A stretch of 64,000 nucleotides of DNA, from assembly GCF_030269925.1 (NCBI RefSeq), contig NC_085124.1, forward strand, positions 868,001 to 932,000. Direction: 5' to 3'. The position numbers were made by a program, and so were the translations under genes. This stretch comes from Bombyx mori. Taxonomy: Eukaryota; Arthropoda; Insecta; Lepidoptera; Bombycidae. Of this stretch, positions 9,442 to 24,400 are shown piece by piece. Below the pieces are notes generated by a model. It had not been told where the DNA came from and did no database searches. It saw nothing but the letters and a program-made list of their open reading frames with translations. Each line of letters opens with the position of its first letter. Within the stretch, counting starts at the first letter, position 1.

Positions 9442-12400
9442 ATGTCTAATATTGAGTTTACAGTCAATGGGATCTTGTGTTCAGGTAATTATTATATTCA
9501 AGTTATTTCGCCAGTGGTCGGTACTACCAGGTATTACCGGTACGAGTGCTTGGCAGGGGTCATGAACGACTTCCTTGGTGAAACTAAAATAATGTTACTA
9601 CAATATTTTATTTTATTATTATTATTTGTGTATTAAACACTGCCTCGTCTGGGAAGACGGCAGGGTACACTCCGGCGAGGTGGGCAACAATCGGCCGGAG
9701 CGTTAGGGACTATTGGGAGAGAAACCGGCGAACTATACCAGCATTGTCCAGCAAGACTGCTTTTTGCATTTGGGCCACCACCGACTTTTTGTTGAGACCA
9801 AGCCTCTCGAGGTGTTATTATTATTATTATTTTCAGTTTAATTATTATTACTAGTGGTTGCCCAGTAATCGAAATTTGACTATAATTAATCTATACTTCT
9901 ATACTAATATTATAAAGAGGAAAGATTTGTTTGTTTGTTTGTATTGAATTGGCTCAGAAACTACTGAACCGATTTAAAAAATTCTTTCACTGTTGGAAAG
10001 CTACGCTATCCCCGGGTGGCATAGGCTATGTTTATTATATTTAAAAAAAAATTTGGGATCCTTACTGAAACTCCAATAATATAACCCAATGTGTAAAATA
10101 AATACTTAAAATTCTTTACATCGCGTGCACTAGTACCCAAGCGAAGCCGGGGTGGGCCGCTAGTTTAAATTTTAAGTTTGCAATTGTTATGGTTCTACTG
10201 TCAAAGTTCTATAATCACAGATTTCGCCATGGCTACACTTTAGATAAATGATAATATTAATCTATTCTCAATTTGACCACAGATTTTTTTATATTTTTAT
10301 TGCTTAGATGGGGGCGATTTCACAGTCCACCTGGTGTTAAGTGGTTACTGGAGTCCATAGAAATCTACGACGTAGATATGGCGACCTACTTTGAGATATA
10401 AGTTCTAAGGTCTCAAGTATAGTTACAATGGTTGCCCCAACCTTCGAGCCGAAACGCATTACGGCTTCACGACAGAAATAGGCAGGGTGGTGGTACTTAC
10501 CCGCGCGGACTAACAAGAGCTCCTACCACCAGTAAGAACTTTAGCAATAAACAAAAGAGTATATATGCGTGAGTGTGTCAAATACATGGTACTGTGTACA
10601 ATGTTTTTTTAATTGATCTAATGTAATTTTTATGTACAATTAAAAAAAATATTGCGTTCTGAACTCCTTCTCTATATTCTCTATAAGTGTAAAAAAAATT
10701 ACACTGCTCTGTGCGCGCAATTTTCGTAAAAACGGATACAAAGTTTTTGCTTCACGTATTAATATATTATAGTTAAATTGTTACGTAATAAACGGTACGG
10801 TGATTTGTAAGCCCGCTCTAGTACTGATTCTATGGCGGAACAGCTAAGCATTCCGGTTTGAAGAATGAAGCCCCTGTTGTTTAATTAAGTAGATGATTCA
10901 ACCTCATGTCTCAAAGATGGTGGAGCAATTACGTTGTGCTGTCGAGAAATCAAATCAGACATTTGACCTATCATTTGACGGGAATAAGCCAAGGAAAGAT
11001 CTCTCACCGAACTTATATTATTGATCGGAAGATCGACAGCCCGAATGCTATTGTTCGGAACTTGTACATATGCAAGCAAATCTTGAAATTATCGTTAGCG
11101 TTTTTCAAGATATTTTGTCAAATATATTCTGTGATGGGTATAGCTATGTAGCCCGAGCTCATCTGTTATTCTAGGCAGTCATATCAAGCTGCTATGTCAA
11201 ATCTAAAGATTTAGTCGCGTCTACTTTTTCCCCCCTTGTTTATTCATATGGTATTTCGACCGGTTTGTCGGATACTTTGGAAATGAATGATTAAAGGCTT
11301 AAATATCATTCGTCTCCTGTTTTATGACTCGTAAATGCGCCACCCACCTTGAGATATAAGTTCTAAGGTCTCAATATAGTTGCAACGGCTACCCCACCCT
11401 TCAATCCCAAACGAATTACTGCTTCACGACAGAAAGAGGCAAGATTGTGGTACCTACTTGTGCGGACTCGCAAGAGGTCCTCCTACCACCAGTAATTACG
11501 CAAATGATAAGCTTGCGGGTTTGATTTTTTTTACACGACGTTATTCTTTGACCGTGGAAGTCAATCGTGAACATTTCATAAGTGCGTATTTCATTGGAAA
11601 AATTGGTACTTGCCTGCGGGATTCGAACACCGGTGCATCGCTAGATACGAATGCGCTGGACGTTTTATCTTTTAGGCCAGGACGACTTCAACTTCAGCGA
11701 AATGATCATCAATTGGGACCATATGTTTCTAAAACTATATTATTAGTCTGTCCTGTGTCTAGTTATGTTATGACATCTTTCAAAATAATTTTCTGACGAA
11801 AGAAACACTGACGATAATTTAATAACATCACGTTGGGTTAATATCCTAAACAAAATAAAAAATGTAGGTTTTTTCAATTTTGAAAATGTAAAAGCAATAT
11901 ATATGGTTTTTATTGTATGTTTTCGCAGTGGGATGCGAAGTCTCCTCAACTTTGATGCTGGTGGACTACATCCGGCATCATTTGGAGCTGCGCGGCACCA
12001 AGTACATGTGTCGTGAGGCTGGATGTGGGGCCTGCAACGTCTCTGTGATTAAGACACCGGGTGGTCCAGAATTATCAGTGAATTCGGTAAGCTCTCTTTT
12101 TTTTAGCTCGACTGTTGTAAAAAATCTAAGGGATTGAAATTTTTCAATGCATCTATTGCTGACGAAACTAGAAGGAAATGCGGTCTACTAATTGTTGAGG
12201 GGCTACCATCGCTCTGGGACATCAGAGACATCACTACATCAGACGGCTGTCTGGTGTAGTGGTAAGTGACATGGTGACTACACAAGGGGGTCGCGGGTTC
12301 GGATCCCGCCAAGGGAAGATATTTGTATGATAAATATAAATGTCTTTTCCAGGGTTATGGATGTATATTAAATATATGTATGTGTATAATAAAAATCTTA

Positions 12401-15400
12401 CATTTATATCCGTTATCTGGTACCCGTAACACAAGTTCTTTACGAACTTAGCACGGGACTAGTTAACGTGGCGTGATTGTTAGTAAATATTTAAAATATA
12501 TATATAAAGATAGGTAAAACATTCAACATCAAAGATTCAACATCAAAGAGATGTTAACCACCCTTGGTAACAACATGAATCCTTTAATCGCCCTTAAAGA
12601 CATGGCCTTGTCTTACGATATCCACATGGCTTTGTGGAAATTAGATATGAAAGGAGTCTTAAATAGGCAGTGGCACGGCTATATGCCTATGAGCATTACC
12701 ATTTGTAGAATGGGTCGATCAAAAAAAAAAAACGGTTTTCGTATCTGACACATTTTTTCTGAGAAACAAGCAAATTAGGCATAAATTTTATCCATAACTT
12801 TAATCCTTTAGCTGTGCCTACCATTTAACATCGCAGAGATTGTTAGCGCATCTTTAATATTACGTAATTTTTCATTTCAACTTTTTACTGCAGTGCGTGG
12901 TTCCAGTAGCTTCCTGCGATGGATGGAAAATTAAGACGATCGAAAGTATCGGCAACAAGAAGGATGGCTACCATTCCATCCAGAAGGCTGTGGCCAAATG
13001 TAACGGCACCCAGTGTGGGTACTGCACTCCGGGATGGGTGATGGCTATGTACAGGTTGGTACTGTCTATAACTCGGCCTCAAACCAACACCCCCTATGTG
13101 GAAAAGCATTCCGATAAGTGCTTGTAACTTTGAAACATGGTCTACAATATAGTTGTCATGTCGATGCTTTCAAACTAGCCAATAATTGTACTGTTAATAG
13201 TGCAGAAATAATATAAAAGTGCAAATATACACGCAATGATTTAAAACAAGAAAGTAAACAAACAAAGCAAAGTATTACTGGTGGTAGGACTTCTTGTGAG
13301 TCCGCACGGGTACGTACCACCACCCTGCCTGTTTCTGCCGTGAAGCAGTAATTCGCTTCGGTTTGAAGGGTGGGGCAGCCGTTGTAACTATACTGAGACC
13401 TTAGAACTTATATCTCAAGGTGGGTGGCGCATTTAAGTTGTAGATGTCTATGGGCTCCAGTAACCACTTAACACCAAGTGGGCTGTGAGCTCGCCCACCC
13501 ATCAAATCAATAAAAAAAAAAAAAAATTAGCTACTGATATGCCAATTTTGCTCCATTTTTTCAAAAATGGCATCCGTTTTATCCGTAATAGGGCGACCAG
13601 AGCGACGTGCGTCTTTGACATCAAAATTTCGGGATTGAAAACGCTTAAACCGAATATGTGCTACTCTCACAGACACTAAAAAAACCATAAACATCGCGAA
13701 TTTTTTTCGCGGCTTGCGCTACATTTTTGCCTTTTTAGTAGTAAAATTTTAAAATGTATCGAATTTTTTCATTAGATTCACTCATCTTGACAGTACGAAA
13801 AATAAATAAAATTCACACATTTTCCTAATTTGAATTTGTAATTAACTTCTTTAATATTTAAACTTTTAATTATACCAAAACCAGCCAGATACAAATAGTA
13901 TAACCAAAGACATTTTATTACAAGTTCATACATACTGTAATGCGAAAAGAGTTTTTCCCCAACCTATCTGTCAATAAAGCTGGAGCCAAGGAAATGAGGT
14001 GAACATGTGGGCAAAAGTGCATAGCTGTTGAGGCGGTAGTAATGTGGCCCTCCATAAAAGACATAGAATTTCGACTGTTATTATAGAAACATATCGCAGC
14101 TCCATTCGATGAAGAACTGCGATGTCCTTGTCATTACAGAGTTTGTAAAAACACCAATTAATGGGTATACTCCTCCTCCTTCAGTCGACCGCTTATTGCT
14201 GAGCATCGTGATACGTCCGTCTGTGACCTTTTTTTGTAATTTGTAGCCACTTATGTCGGTCAGTGGCACAGTGAAGTGCGTGGCTCAGTCTCATGTCCAG
14301 ATACTCGGACACTTGGTCACTCCATCTTTCTCGGCTCTGACCTTCACCGTCCACTTTACCCGTCACTATGAGTCTTTCCAGGTTCTCAGAGGGCTATCTT
14401 GCTATATGACCAAAATATTGGAGCATTCTATACAGGAATTTTGTGGATAGCCTCTGGTCAACTAATATTTTAGACAATACAACTACTAATTGCATTTTCC
14501 AATAACAGTTTGTTACAGAACAACACCGAAATGACCATGCTGGAGATAGAAAAGTCGTTTGGTGGCAACATCTGTAGGTGCACCGGCTATAGGACCATCC
14601 TTCAGGCTTTCAAGCAATACGCAAAAGACTCCCCCACTTCGATCAGCGACATTGAAGATTTGCATATCTGCGAGAAATCCGATCAGCAATGTTGCAAGAA
14701 AAACTGCGACGAAAGCGACTGGTGCCTGGTCGCCAATAACGTCGGGTCGACCACCAAGGAATTAACATTAAAGGACGGCGTTAAATGGTTCACCGTTACC
14801 CAAATCTCTGATATTTTCGAGATTTTACTGGTCGAAGGCACTGACTCTTATATGTTAGCGGCTGGGAACACTTCTAAAGGTGAGAACGTGTTATGGTTTT
14901 AGATTGTTCCCATCAACGATCCAAAGGCACAGTCATATAAAATAGCATCATTATGTTTAGATCGTCATCGATAGGTATAAATGTAGTTAAGCCGTGAAGT
15001 ATTCGAAACGTCCGAAATAATTTAAGGACAATAAAAACACGCGAATTTGTAATTAATTAGCTTTAATTATTTTTATGACCTGCGAAAACTGATGATAATA
15101 ACCAATATCGTGTGCGTCGGAAAGGCACAGCTAAACTACCAGCTACTCTTAATCTAAAGTTTTAACTTTGATACATTGTATATCGCAGGATACGAGAATT
15201 TTTTAAGGATGTTTGCATGATGGTTCTTGAAGTGGTTCGGTTCAATAATAACTTTAAATTACATATTCTCAATACGAAAGATTCGGTTATAATTTTATTT
15301 ACAATAACTTTATCAAATCATGTATATAATATTCAGCTTGCGCAAGAACCTCCTTTTAAACTCGCTCAAATATAATCCCAAATTTACAACTAATTAACAA

Positions 15401-18400
15401 TGTTATTATTTGTTTTAGTACCATATCCAATAACGACTCCTTTTAGTGTAATAATCGATATATCTGGAGTCTCAGAATTAAAAGGATACACTTTGGACCA
15501 GAACCTTGTGGTTGGAGCTGGAAATACTCTCACCGAGTTCATGGAAATTCTAGAAAAGGCCTCTACTGAGGAGGGATTTGAATATTTAGTAAAATTTACT
15601 GAGCATATGGAGTATCTTGGCCATAAGACACTAAGGAATGTGAGTACAGTGCACATCCCGAGGTAAAAAGTATTTTAGGGCAAACGTACCCCAGTATTCG
15701 TAGATAAGTCACAAATGTGTCAAATAGAAGAAATGTTACCAAATATTATTTCATAATATATTATACCATAACATCTTATTTACCCTAGCGATAATCCAAT
15801 CATCATCATCATTATCCTACCCTTCTCCCAGTCACCCGGGGTCGGCGCAACATGTTTTCTCCTACCATACTTTTCTATCATATACAATTTCTTCGCTCAC
15901 TCCCTTCTTATCCATATCGTCCTTCACGCAATCCATCCATTTCTTCTTAGGTCTACCTTTTCCTCTATATCCTTCCACATTCATGGTTAACATTCTCTTA
16001 CCAACCTCATTTGCGTCTCATCACATGTCCATACCATCCCAAACGCGCACTTCTCAGCTTCTCTGTCACTTTCAGACTACCTCTAACATATTAATTCCGT
16101 ATTCTATCTATTCTCCACACACCCATCGCAGTATTCGCATCTCTGCTGCATGCAATCGCCTTTAATCATAGCGATAATCCTAATTCAATCTTGAATCTAG
16201 AAACGGTGATTATTGTTATTACTAGTATTCTTCTTTGTCTTCATCTTAGCTCACTAGGTGGTGTCGGTAAAGCTAATTTTTCTCTCCCATTATCTTCTAT
16301 CAACACTCACTCCTCTCTCTCTCTCTCTCATATCGTCATTCTCACACTCCATCCATGTCTTCTTCGGTCGCCCTTTCTCCCTCCACTAATATTATCAGTA
16401 TAATTACTATTATACAGTAGTTCGAATATGCGGTGCCTGAAATTGTGAACACATGTATATAATTTAAACACGTACCTAAAACAATGCTTACGAACTTCGA
16501 TTTTGTGGTAGGACCTCTTGTGAGTCTGCACGGGTAGGTACCACCGCCCCGCCTATTTCTGCCGTGAAGCAGTAATGCGTTTCGGTTTGAAGGGCGGGGC
16601 AGCCGTTGTGACTATACTGAGACCTTAGAACTATATCTCAAGGTGTGTGGCGCATTTACGTTGTAGATGTCTATGAGCTCCAGTAACCACTTAACACCAG
16701 GTGGGCTGTGAGCTCGTCCACACATCTAAGCAATAAAAAAAAAAATGTATAAGGTTAGACCGACGAAATTATATTGCAGTGTTGATGTCAATATCATTTA
16801 GTCTTGAAGCACAAAATAAACTAAACATGAAACGACTTACTTACTGGTGGTAGGACCTCTTGTGAGTCCGCACGGGTAGGTACCACCAAGTCCGCACTCA
16901 TATCTCAAGGTAAGTGGCGGCATTTACGTTGTAGACGTCTGTGGGCTCCGGTAACCGCTTAACATTTCTGTGCGTTGAATTAATTCTATAAAACCATGTT
17001 TGCAGATTGCAACCATTGGAGGTAACCTGATGATGAAAAATAAAAACGTTGCTTTCGCTTCAGATCTGTATCTGTTATTCGAAATTGTTGGAGCACAAGT
17101 TACAGTCAGTACGTATTTAATCATGTTATGACACGACCAAACAAAAGAATCGTAATGATTGAGATATAATTGCAAGTTAAAAAAAACTATCCGCTGTCTA
17201 AGCTAAGTCTTTATTGAAAGGAACTATTACTAGTTTTTGTTTCTTATATTGGCAGTATTAAGCGAAGGGTTCATCTACTCCACTAAACCGAAAACATACA
17301 TAGATAATACAAAGCATCATATTGGTATATAACTTAGCACTTACTTCACAGAGAGTCAAGAGTACGGAACCGAAACAGTGACGATGCACGAGTTCACCCT
17401 CTTAAAAATGGTTGGAAAAGTCTTAGTGAATATATTACTACCGCCCCTATCTGAAGATTACAAAATTGTGACTTTTAAGGTAGGTTAACGGAGTGATATG
17501 GGAGTGCTCATAATGAGTGCCCCCATGGGACTGATCTGTCCACACTCGTCATTACCCCCACATTATTGGGATGCCCCCCTAAGGGGATCCATTTCCCACC
17601 CCAGTGAGTGGACCATTCTCCCGTCAGGGGAGTGTTTTTAAGTCGGTCCCTCCCCACTTCAGTCTCACCCTTCTGGGGAGCCCGGAGTGGATGAGAGCCA
17701 AAGTAAGTGCCGCAGCCCCCCTCCTCTGTTTTGTAGAGGTGGGAACGCGGCATGGGACCGGTGGCGGGCCCTATCCGGCGTTCGTTTGCTGACTGTTGCC
17801 TGCTTTGTAGATAGTGTAAAGTTGCTGTAAATAGTTATAGATAGTAGTTAGATTTAATAGTAGGGAAAAAAATAAAACAAAAGACAAGCAGACGAGAGCA
17901 CGGCGCTTGAGGGAGCCCGCTGCCGAGCGTAAACAAGCCATCGTATTATATATACGCTACGAACAGCACCCTCCCCCCATCTCACCCTTGCCCTCAATGG
18001 TAGGGAGTTCATTCCCGGGCAGAGGGGTTTGCTCCAAGGCCCGTTCCGTGCCCCCGTAAGAGGGTACGACGATGCTCAAGCGTCAAATCCCTGCCAAACC
18101 CAAACACCGGACGGGGTGAGGGGAGTACTGCGGTCAACACTGTAACGCACGGTTCACTACAAGGACATCCAACTGACGTACTCTGAACGTCAACCGTCTT
18201 GGTAAGGAGGCGCGTCAGGAGACCGAGGCGGTGCTAGCGGTGTCCCGGGATACCTCGCAGGGCCAGAACCAGTCTGCCGGGTCGGGATACGATACACCGC
18301 CAATTGGTCGTTTTTTCACGTCAGAAGGTGTGTCTAAATGAGAAAGTTAGATAATAAGTTAAAGTCAGTTTGCTGCATGGACAGTAAATGGCTTCAGAGT

Positions 18401-21400
18401 CAGTGTGTTAGTAAACCCTTTTTGATAGCGGGGCAGTATTGTTAATTTGCCTGCGTAGGTTGATTAAAGATATCTTTCAGATCATGCAACGTGCCCAGGC
18501 CGTCCACGCCACTTTGAATGCCGGATTTAATTACAAACTAAGCAACGACAATGTGGTTAGAGAAGCTAAAATCGTTTACGGTGCTTTGACGACCGCTTCG
18601 ACCAGGGCTACAGAAACTGAAAAATATTTGATTGGCAAACCACTCTTCACCAACGAAACTCTGCAAGGAGCTCTCACAGTTTTGGATAGTGATCTGGTCG
18701 TAGTTGAAAATCCTCCAGAACCATCCGCAGAGTACAGAAAGCATTTGGCTCTATGTCTGTTTTATAAGGTAAGGTAAAATATGTTTCGTGCTATGTTAAG
18801 CATTGACGAAATTATTGTATATGAAGGATATTGAAGGAGGTCCTAAATTTTGATAATGAGTATTTTTCATGTGGCTTTGAAATATTTTAGGAGCTTCGCT
18901 AGGTCCCTTTGTTGTATTAGTATTTATTATATTATAGAGTAGGCGTGGATAAATGTGTATGCTAAAGTACAGCTACCACTAGATTGATATTCACTAATTT
19001 TAGAAAAAAATATATTTAAATATGTGGTTTTTTTTTCGGTATTACGTACGACACATTTTATACAAATTATTTGCTATGATCATAATATAGGCGTTAACAT
19101 GCAACCTAGCTCATGGTCACAACCCACTGAGTTCCTCACTGCACGAACTCCAAAAGTGGGCCAATTCCGATCTGGTGGTAGAATCAGCAAAACACTGCTC
19201 CTTTTAGACCTAGTTCAGAAAGTCCTCAGATACGCTCCACTCTCAATACTTCAGTCGACGTTGCTATCCACACAGCTGAGAATAGGTATAAATGGCCCAG
19301 GAGTTAGTTGGTAGAGGAGGCCACGACCACATTGAGGATTATCGACACAAGGAGGAGGAGAAAGTCCTACTAGATTGAGGCCCTTGAACTCACCTACCAA
19401 GCCGTGCATAGCTGTAATAGCCCCGGAGGATACCAGCGATTAGGGAGGGGAAAAACGTACAAGTAACATAATTTATTACAAAGAGTGGATATGTAATGAA
19501 ATAAAACAACTACATAATATAAGGAATGTTCTCGTACTCCCTCACTTTGAGATATGAGTTCAAGTCTCTATTACGCTGTTCAGTGGCTATAGCTTTGGAA
19601 GGGAAAGCTGAACTGCTTCGTTACTGCCGTACAGCCTCGCAATAATATCCATTTTTTTTACTGCTTTGATAGGTGGACGTGTTACGGCCCACCTGGTCTT
19701 AAGTGGTTACTGTAGCTTACAGACAGCTAAACGGCACTCTTCACCTCGAGAAAAGAGTTCTGAGGTCTCAGTTGTACAAAGGCTGCCGCACCCTTCAAAC
19801 CGAAACGTATTACTGCTTCACGACAGAAATAGGTAGGGCGGATTTACATATTTATAATTTGTTTGGGGGTCGTATTCTACGATATTATGTTTTGATCGTG
19901 TATATTGTTTGTGAAGACGTGCCGGGCATGTGTTTGCGAACCGCAGCCAGCCAGTGATTGTCATCTTTACTTCGAAATGAGAGTTTCGTTTTAGCTGCAC
20001 TGGAATATTACGAAATCTTTCTTTGTATGGCTGACAACTCGTTCATGTTTGTCGTCTGCTTCCAGGGTCTACTTTCCCTTTGCCCCACAGCAACTCTCCA
20101 GCCTCGATACCGATCAGGAGCCATAAAAATCCACGACTCTCGTCCGGTCTCGGAAGCCACACAGACATATGAGACCAACAATAAGCTGTATCCTCTGACG
20201 GAACCGCTACCGAAACACGAAGCTTTGGTATGTATGCATATTCAGCTAAAACTCCACAGCAGCCTGCTTTTCTAAAGCTCCCGTAGCTTAACAGTAATGA
20301 CTGACCGTGATTCTCAATTTTACAGATCCAATGTTCCGGCGAAGCCATGTATTCCGATGACTTGCCGAGTTTGCCTCACGAGGTGTTTGCTTCGTTCGTC
20401 CTTAGTACGGTGGCTGTCGGAGAAATCATTTCCATTGATCCGACTAAAGCACTGGTAGGTCTTACTAGTGCCCTCTCCTTTTTCCTTACCCACGAAGGCT
20501 GATGACCATAGGTCCCACGTGACGGTATGTGGTCGGCGTCGATCATGACTATCGCCAAATGCGCTGCCTACCGCTTAGTATAGTGGTAAGTAAGTAGTAT
20601 GTAGAATTCTCATGACCATAACCTGTAGAACACACAGTGGCCTGGCGATATCATACAAATCGTCATATGCACGAGGACGCAGCTTTAAAGCACTTTCCTA
20701 GCATATCTTCAGTTATATCTAATAGATAGTAACCAAGCTTGTTATTGATGTATTAATAGACATCATTATTGAGCGTTGCTTCTAAGCAACAGTTGTTTTG
20801 TTTTAAAAAATACCTTAATAACATCAGTTTTAAGAAGTATTGTAGTCTGGGTCCGTAGTATTAATACACATTTTTTAACATTATGTGGTGTTTTTTTTAA
20901 ACGAACAGGAAGTTGATGGTGTCATAGCATTTTATTCAGCGAAAGACATTCCTGGGCTAAACTCGTTCACTCCTGATGATCTACCGTTATACGCCCAAGC
21001 GGAAGAAGTACTATGCAGCGGTCGGGTCTGTTACTACGAACAACCAATCGGCATCATTGTGGCTGAAGACCAAATAACAGCCGACATAGCTGCCAAACTG
21101 GTCAAAGCCACATACAAAAATTTCAAGAACCCAGTCGTCAACATTAAAGAAGCCATTCAAGATGCTTCAAGGAACACTTTGTATACTTCTGCTGATGCCA
21201 CGGAAACAGGCACGGACGTCACCAAAGTTATTAGTGGCACTAATTCTGGAGACGGTCAATACCATTTCACGATGGAGACTTTGGTCTGTGTGACTAACCC
21301 CACTGAAGAGGGCTTGGAAATTCACACAGCTACACAGTGGACCAACGGAGTTCAACTAATGGTTTCTCGTGCTTTGGGCATTGAGAAAAACAGGTTTGTG

Positions 21401-24400
21401 ATTTTTGATAGACATTGAAGCTTTTATGTGTGATCAAACGGTCTTAAACATATTTTTTTCGCGCCCCACGCCGAACCTCTTACGAGGTCCCCGCGCCTAG
21501 GGAGCTTGACGATCTACAAAGTGTTGGGAGCAGACCGCGGGTTCAAGGAACTTAGGGCCCTACTGCACTAAACGACTCCCCTGCACTCTTACACCCGACG
21601 TCCGATCTTCGTCAGTCCGGGGTCAGAACCCGGTCAGAGTAGGGGGGTTACCGCGGACAACACTACAATCAGACACGCGACGCCACCCCGAGGACGCCCG
21701 ACCGACGGGTCGTCGAGGCGAAAATGATTTTAAACATGACCCAACTGAGCCTCGTGGTATTGCATTGCAAAATCGGTATTATTGTGATTCGAGTTTTGAT
21801 TACACTGTGCCTTTCTAGTGTACTCTTCAGATTGGTGATGGAGAAATCTGGAGATCGATTCAGTTCACCTCAGTGTTAAAAAATAAATAATTTGACCTTT
21901 TTTTTTTCACAGAGTGGATGTCCACGTGCGCCGTGTTGGTGGAGCTTACGGGTTGAAAATATCCCGCAGCACACAAGTGGCAGTAGCGTGCAGCCTGGTG
22001 ACATATAAACTGAACAGACCGTGCCGCATCCTGCAGTCCTTGGCCACAAATATGAAAGCAATGGGCAAAAGGTTACCGTACCTTGCTAAATATGAGGTGC
22101 GTTTATCTTCTTCTTGTGTTTATTTATTTATTTTGTTGCCTAAAATATCAAATTTTACAGCCCGTATTTGCTCGTTGACTGTTTTTTTAATGTTAATTGT
22201 GTTTTGGGTGGTTTTGATGTGCAATAAAGTGTATTCTCTTTCTCTCTCTCTGTAAAGTACCTATTCGAAATATCGTAAATAATAGGCCATAAAAATGGGA
22301 GATTAATGTGAAATTAGTTTTTATTATATCTACGACTCTTGAAAATCGAAGAAATTTAACATTTCATATCTTACGACTTAGCTTATCTGAATACAACAAA
22401 TAATAAAAGTTAAATTAAAAGAAAGATATTAATCCAAATTGCAACATTTAACTCAAGAGAAAATCTGTGTTAATGAATAGACTATAAATTTATGATATTT
22501 TTTATATACGTCCAAAAATAAAGTGAACAAAAGTGTCCATATTGAGATTTAAGCCTTAAAATTCGATTGCAAAGAATAACATCTATTCAGAATCGACAGG
22601 ACGCAGTTGCTCACCTGTACGGGGTCATAATTCTAGTATTTTCGTTTATTTATGTTTATTATACTCGTAGCATCATCATTAAATGACAAATCAATTTGTT
22701 TAAAAAATGTCAACCTACTACATCCCAAAAACCCTAATTATCAGACGAGAAAAATTGATCCTTACTATCACAAAATTTATTTCAGGTAGCCGTTAACAGT
22801 TCCGGTACAGTACAATACACGAACTTAAATATGTACGAAGATAATGGATACAAGATAAATGAAGATTTCTACGGCCTTAGTCTTGATGCTATAAACAATT
22901 GCTACAAATCTAAAAACTTAACCTATAAATGTTACAATACCGTTACCGACACCCACAAGAATACTTGGTGCAGAGCTCCCGGTAAATATTGTCTCTTGTT
23001 TACATTCTAAAATAATGAGGTGGTAATTCGACCACGCTACAAATTGATGATCACTCGACGAACTCACACCTATTTTTGTTTAGGTACAATGGAATTTATA
23101 GCCAACACCGAGCTAATTATGGAGCGCATAGCTTATGAGCTTGAACTGGACCCGGTCACCGTACGTCTTGCAAACGTCGATACAAAACGTTATAAAGAGG
23201 TCATAGAAGCTTACGAAACATTGAAAACGAAAGCTGATTATGAAGCAAGGCGTGCGGAAGTCAATACTTTTAATGCCACCAATAGATGGAGGAAACGTGG
23301 ACTAAGATTCAGCTTCCTACGGTGGACTCCCATCAGCGCTGGTATAACCGGAGCAACCGTATCCATCAATCAAGGCGATGCAACCGTAACCATAGTCCAT
23401 GGTGGTGTCGAAATGGGGCAAGGTATAAACACTAAAGCCATGCAAATTTGCGCTCATTTGCTCAAAATTTCCATGGATAAAATCCAAGTCAAAGCAACTA
23501 ATACGATAGCTTTCACAAACCAGTTTGTTACCGGAGGTAGTGTTGCATCAGAAAACGTTAGTGCTGCTGTCGGTGCAGCTTGTGAAACACTTTTAAGTAG
23601 ACTGGAAGCGGTCAAGGCTACTATGGAAGGTAGTCCAACTTTCGAGCAGGTAGTCAAGCAAGCGTTCGACACTAATGTTGATTTGAAAGCTGACGGATTA
23701 CGCAGTGCCTCTAATTTTGAGCCTTATGATGTTTTTGGAGCTACATTAGCAGAGGTAGAAATTGACGTGTTGACTGGAGAACATGAAATCCTTCGAGTTG
23801 ATCTTATCGAGGATGTAGGAACTTCAGTAAACCCTGAAATCGATATTGGACAAGTAAGTAATGTTACTATATTTTACGTTTTGTATAGATATATGCTTTT
23901 ATATATTATAAATTATTTAAAGTCAGTCCTATTTACTATTATTATTAACTAGTATTACATAACTAGTATTATAGCTAACTTTGTTTATTTACACTTTTCA
24001 CGTCGCGTCGTGTAATAAAGATCCTTAATAACTGTGGCCATATCACAATTGCTTTAACGACAAATTGTACTAATTGAAGATTTTTTTATACAATTTCCAA
24101 ACTTTTTTCATAAATAGATCGAAGGTGCTTTCGTCATGGGTTTGGGTTATTGGACCTGTGAACAATTGGTCTACAACTCCACTTCTGGCCAACTCCTCAC
24201 TACAAGGGCTTGGAACTATTTCGTACCTCAGGCGAGAGATATTCCGCAGAAGATGAACATACACCTCAGACCTAAATCTTACAGTAACGATACGGCTTTT
24301 GGTTCTAAATGTAAGTTCTATTCCAACAATAGTTTTCTGGACTTCACTAAGACCTAATACTGTCTTAGCGATACTTTTGTTTTTTCTTTAGATTAAAATG

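Larger units (their letters stand above)
9442..14879 (+). other. AOX: Aldehyde oxidase A exons 1-4: two [2Fe-2S] domains
   Basis: Residues 1 to about 165. The plant-ferredoxin-type cluster ligands are C42, C47 and C50 in GTKYMCREAGCGAC plus C68 at the start of exon 3. The second cluster uses C108 and C111 (QCGYCTPGW) and C143 and C145 (NICRCTGYR). All eight cysteines are at normal spacing. Exon 1 ends one base into a codon and exon 3 two bases into a codon, both completed correctly by the next exon. The exon 4 tail, ending in LAAGNT, begins the FAD domain. Confidence 0.9.
15419..18768 (+). other. AOX: Aldehyde oxidase A exons 5-8: FAD domain
   Basis: Residues about 245-491. Visible hallmarks are ELKGYTLDQNLVVGAG (exon 5), the flavin-binding IGGNLMMK at 322-329 (exon 6), NILLPPL (exon 7), and KIVYGALTTASTRA with LIGKPL (exon 8). 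Exon 6 starts 41 bases after a truncated SINE. The donor of exon 7 (GTAGGT) is followed within a few bases by a Jockey 3' fragment that fills most of intron 7. Confidence 0.88.
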
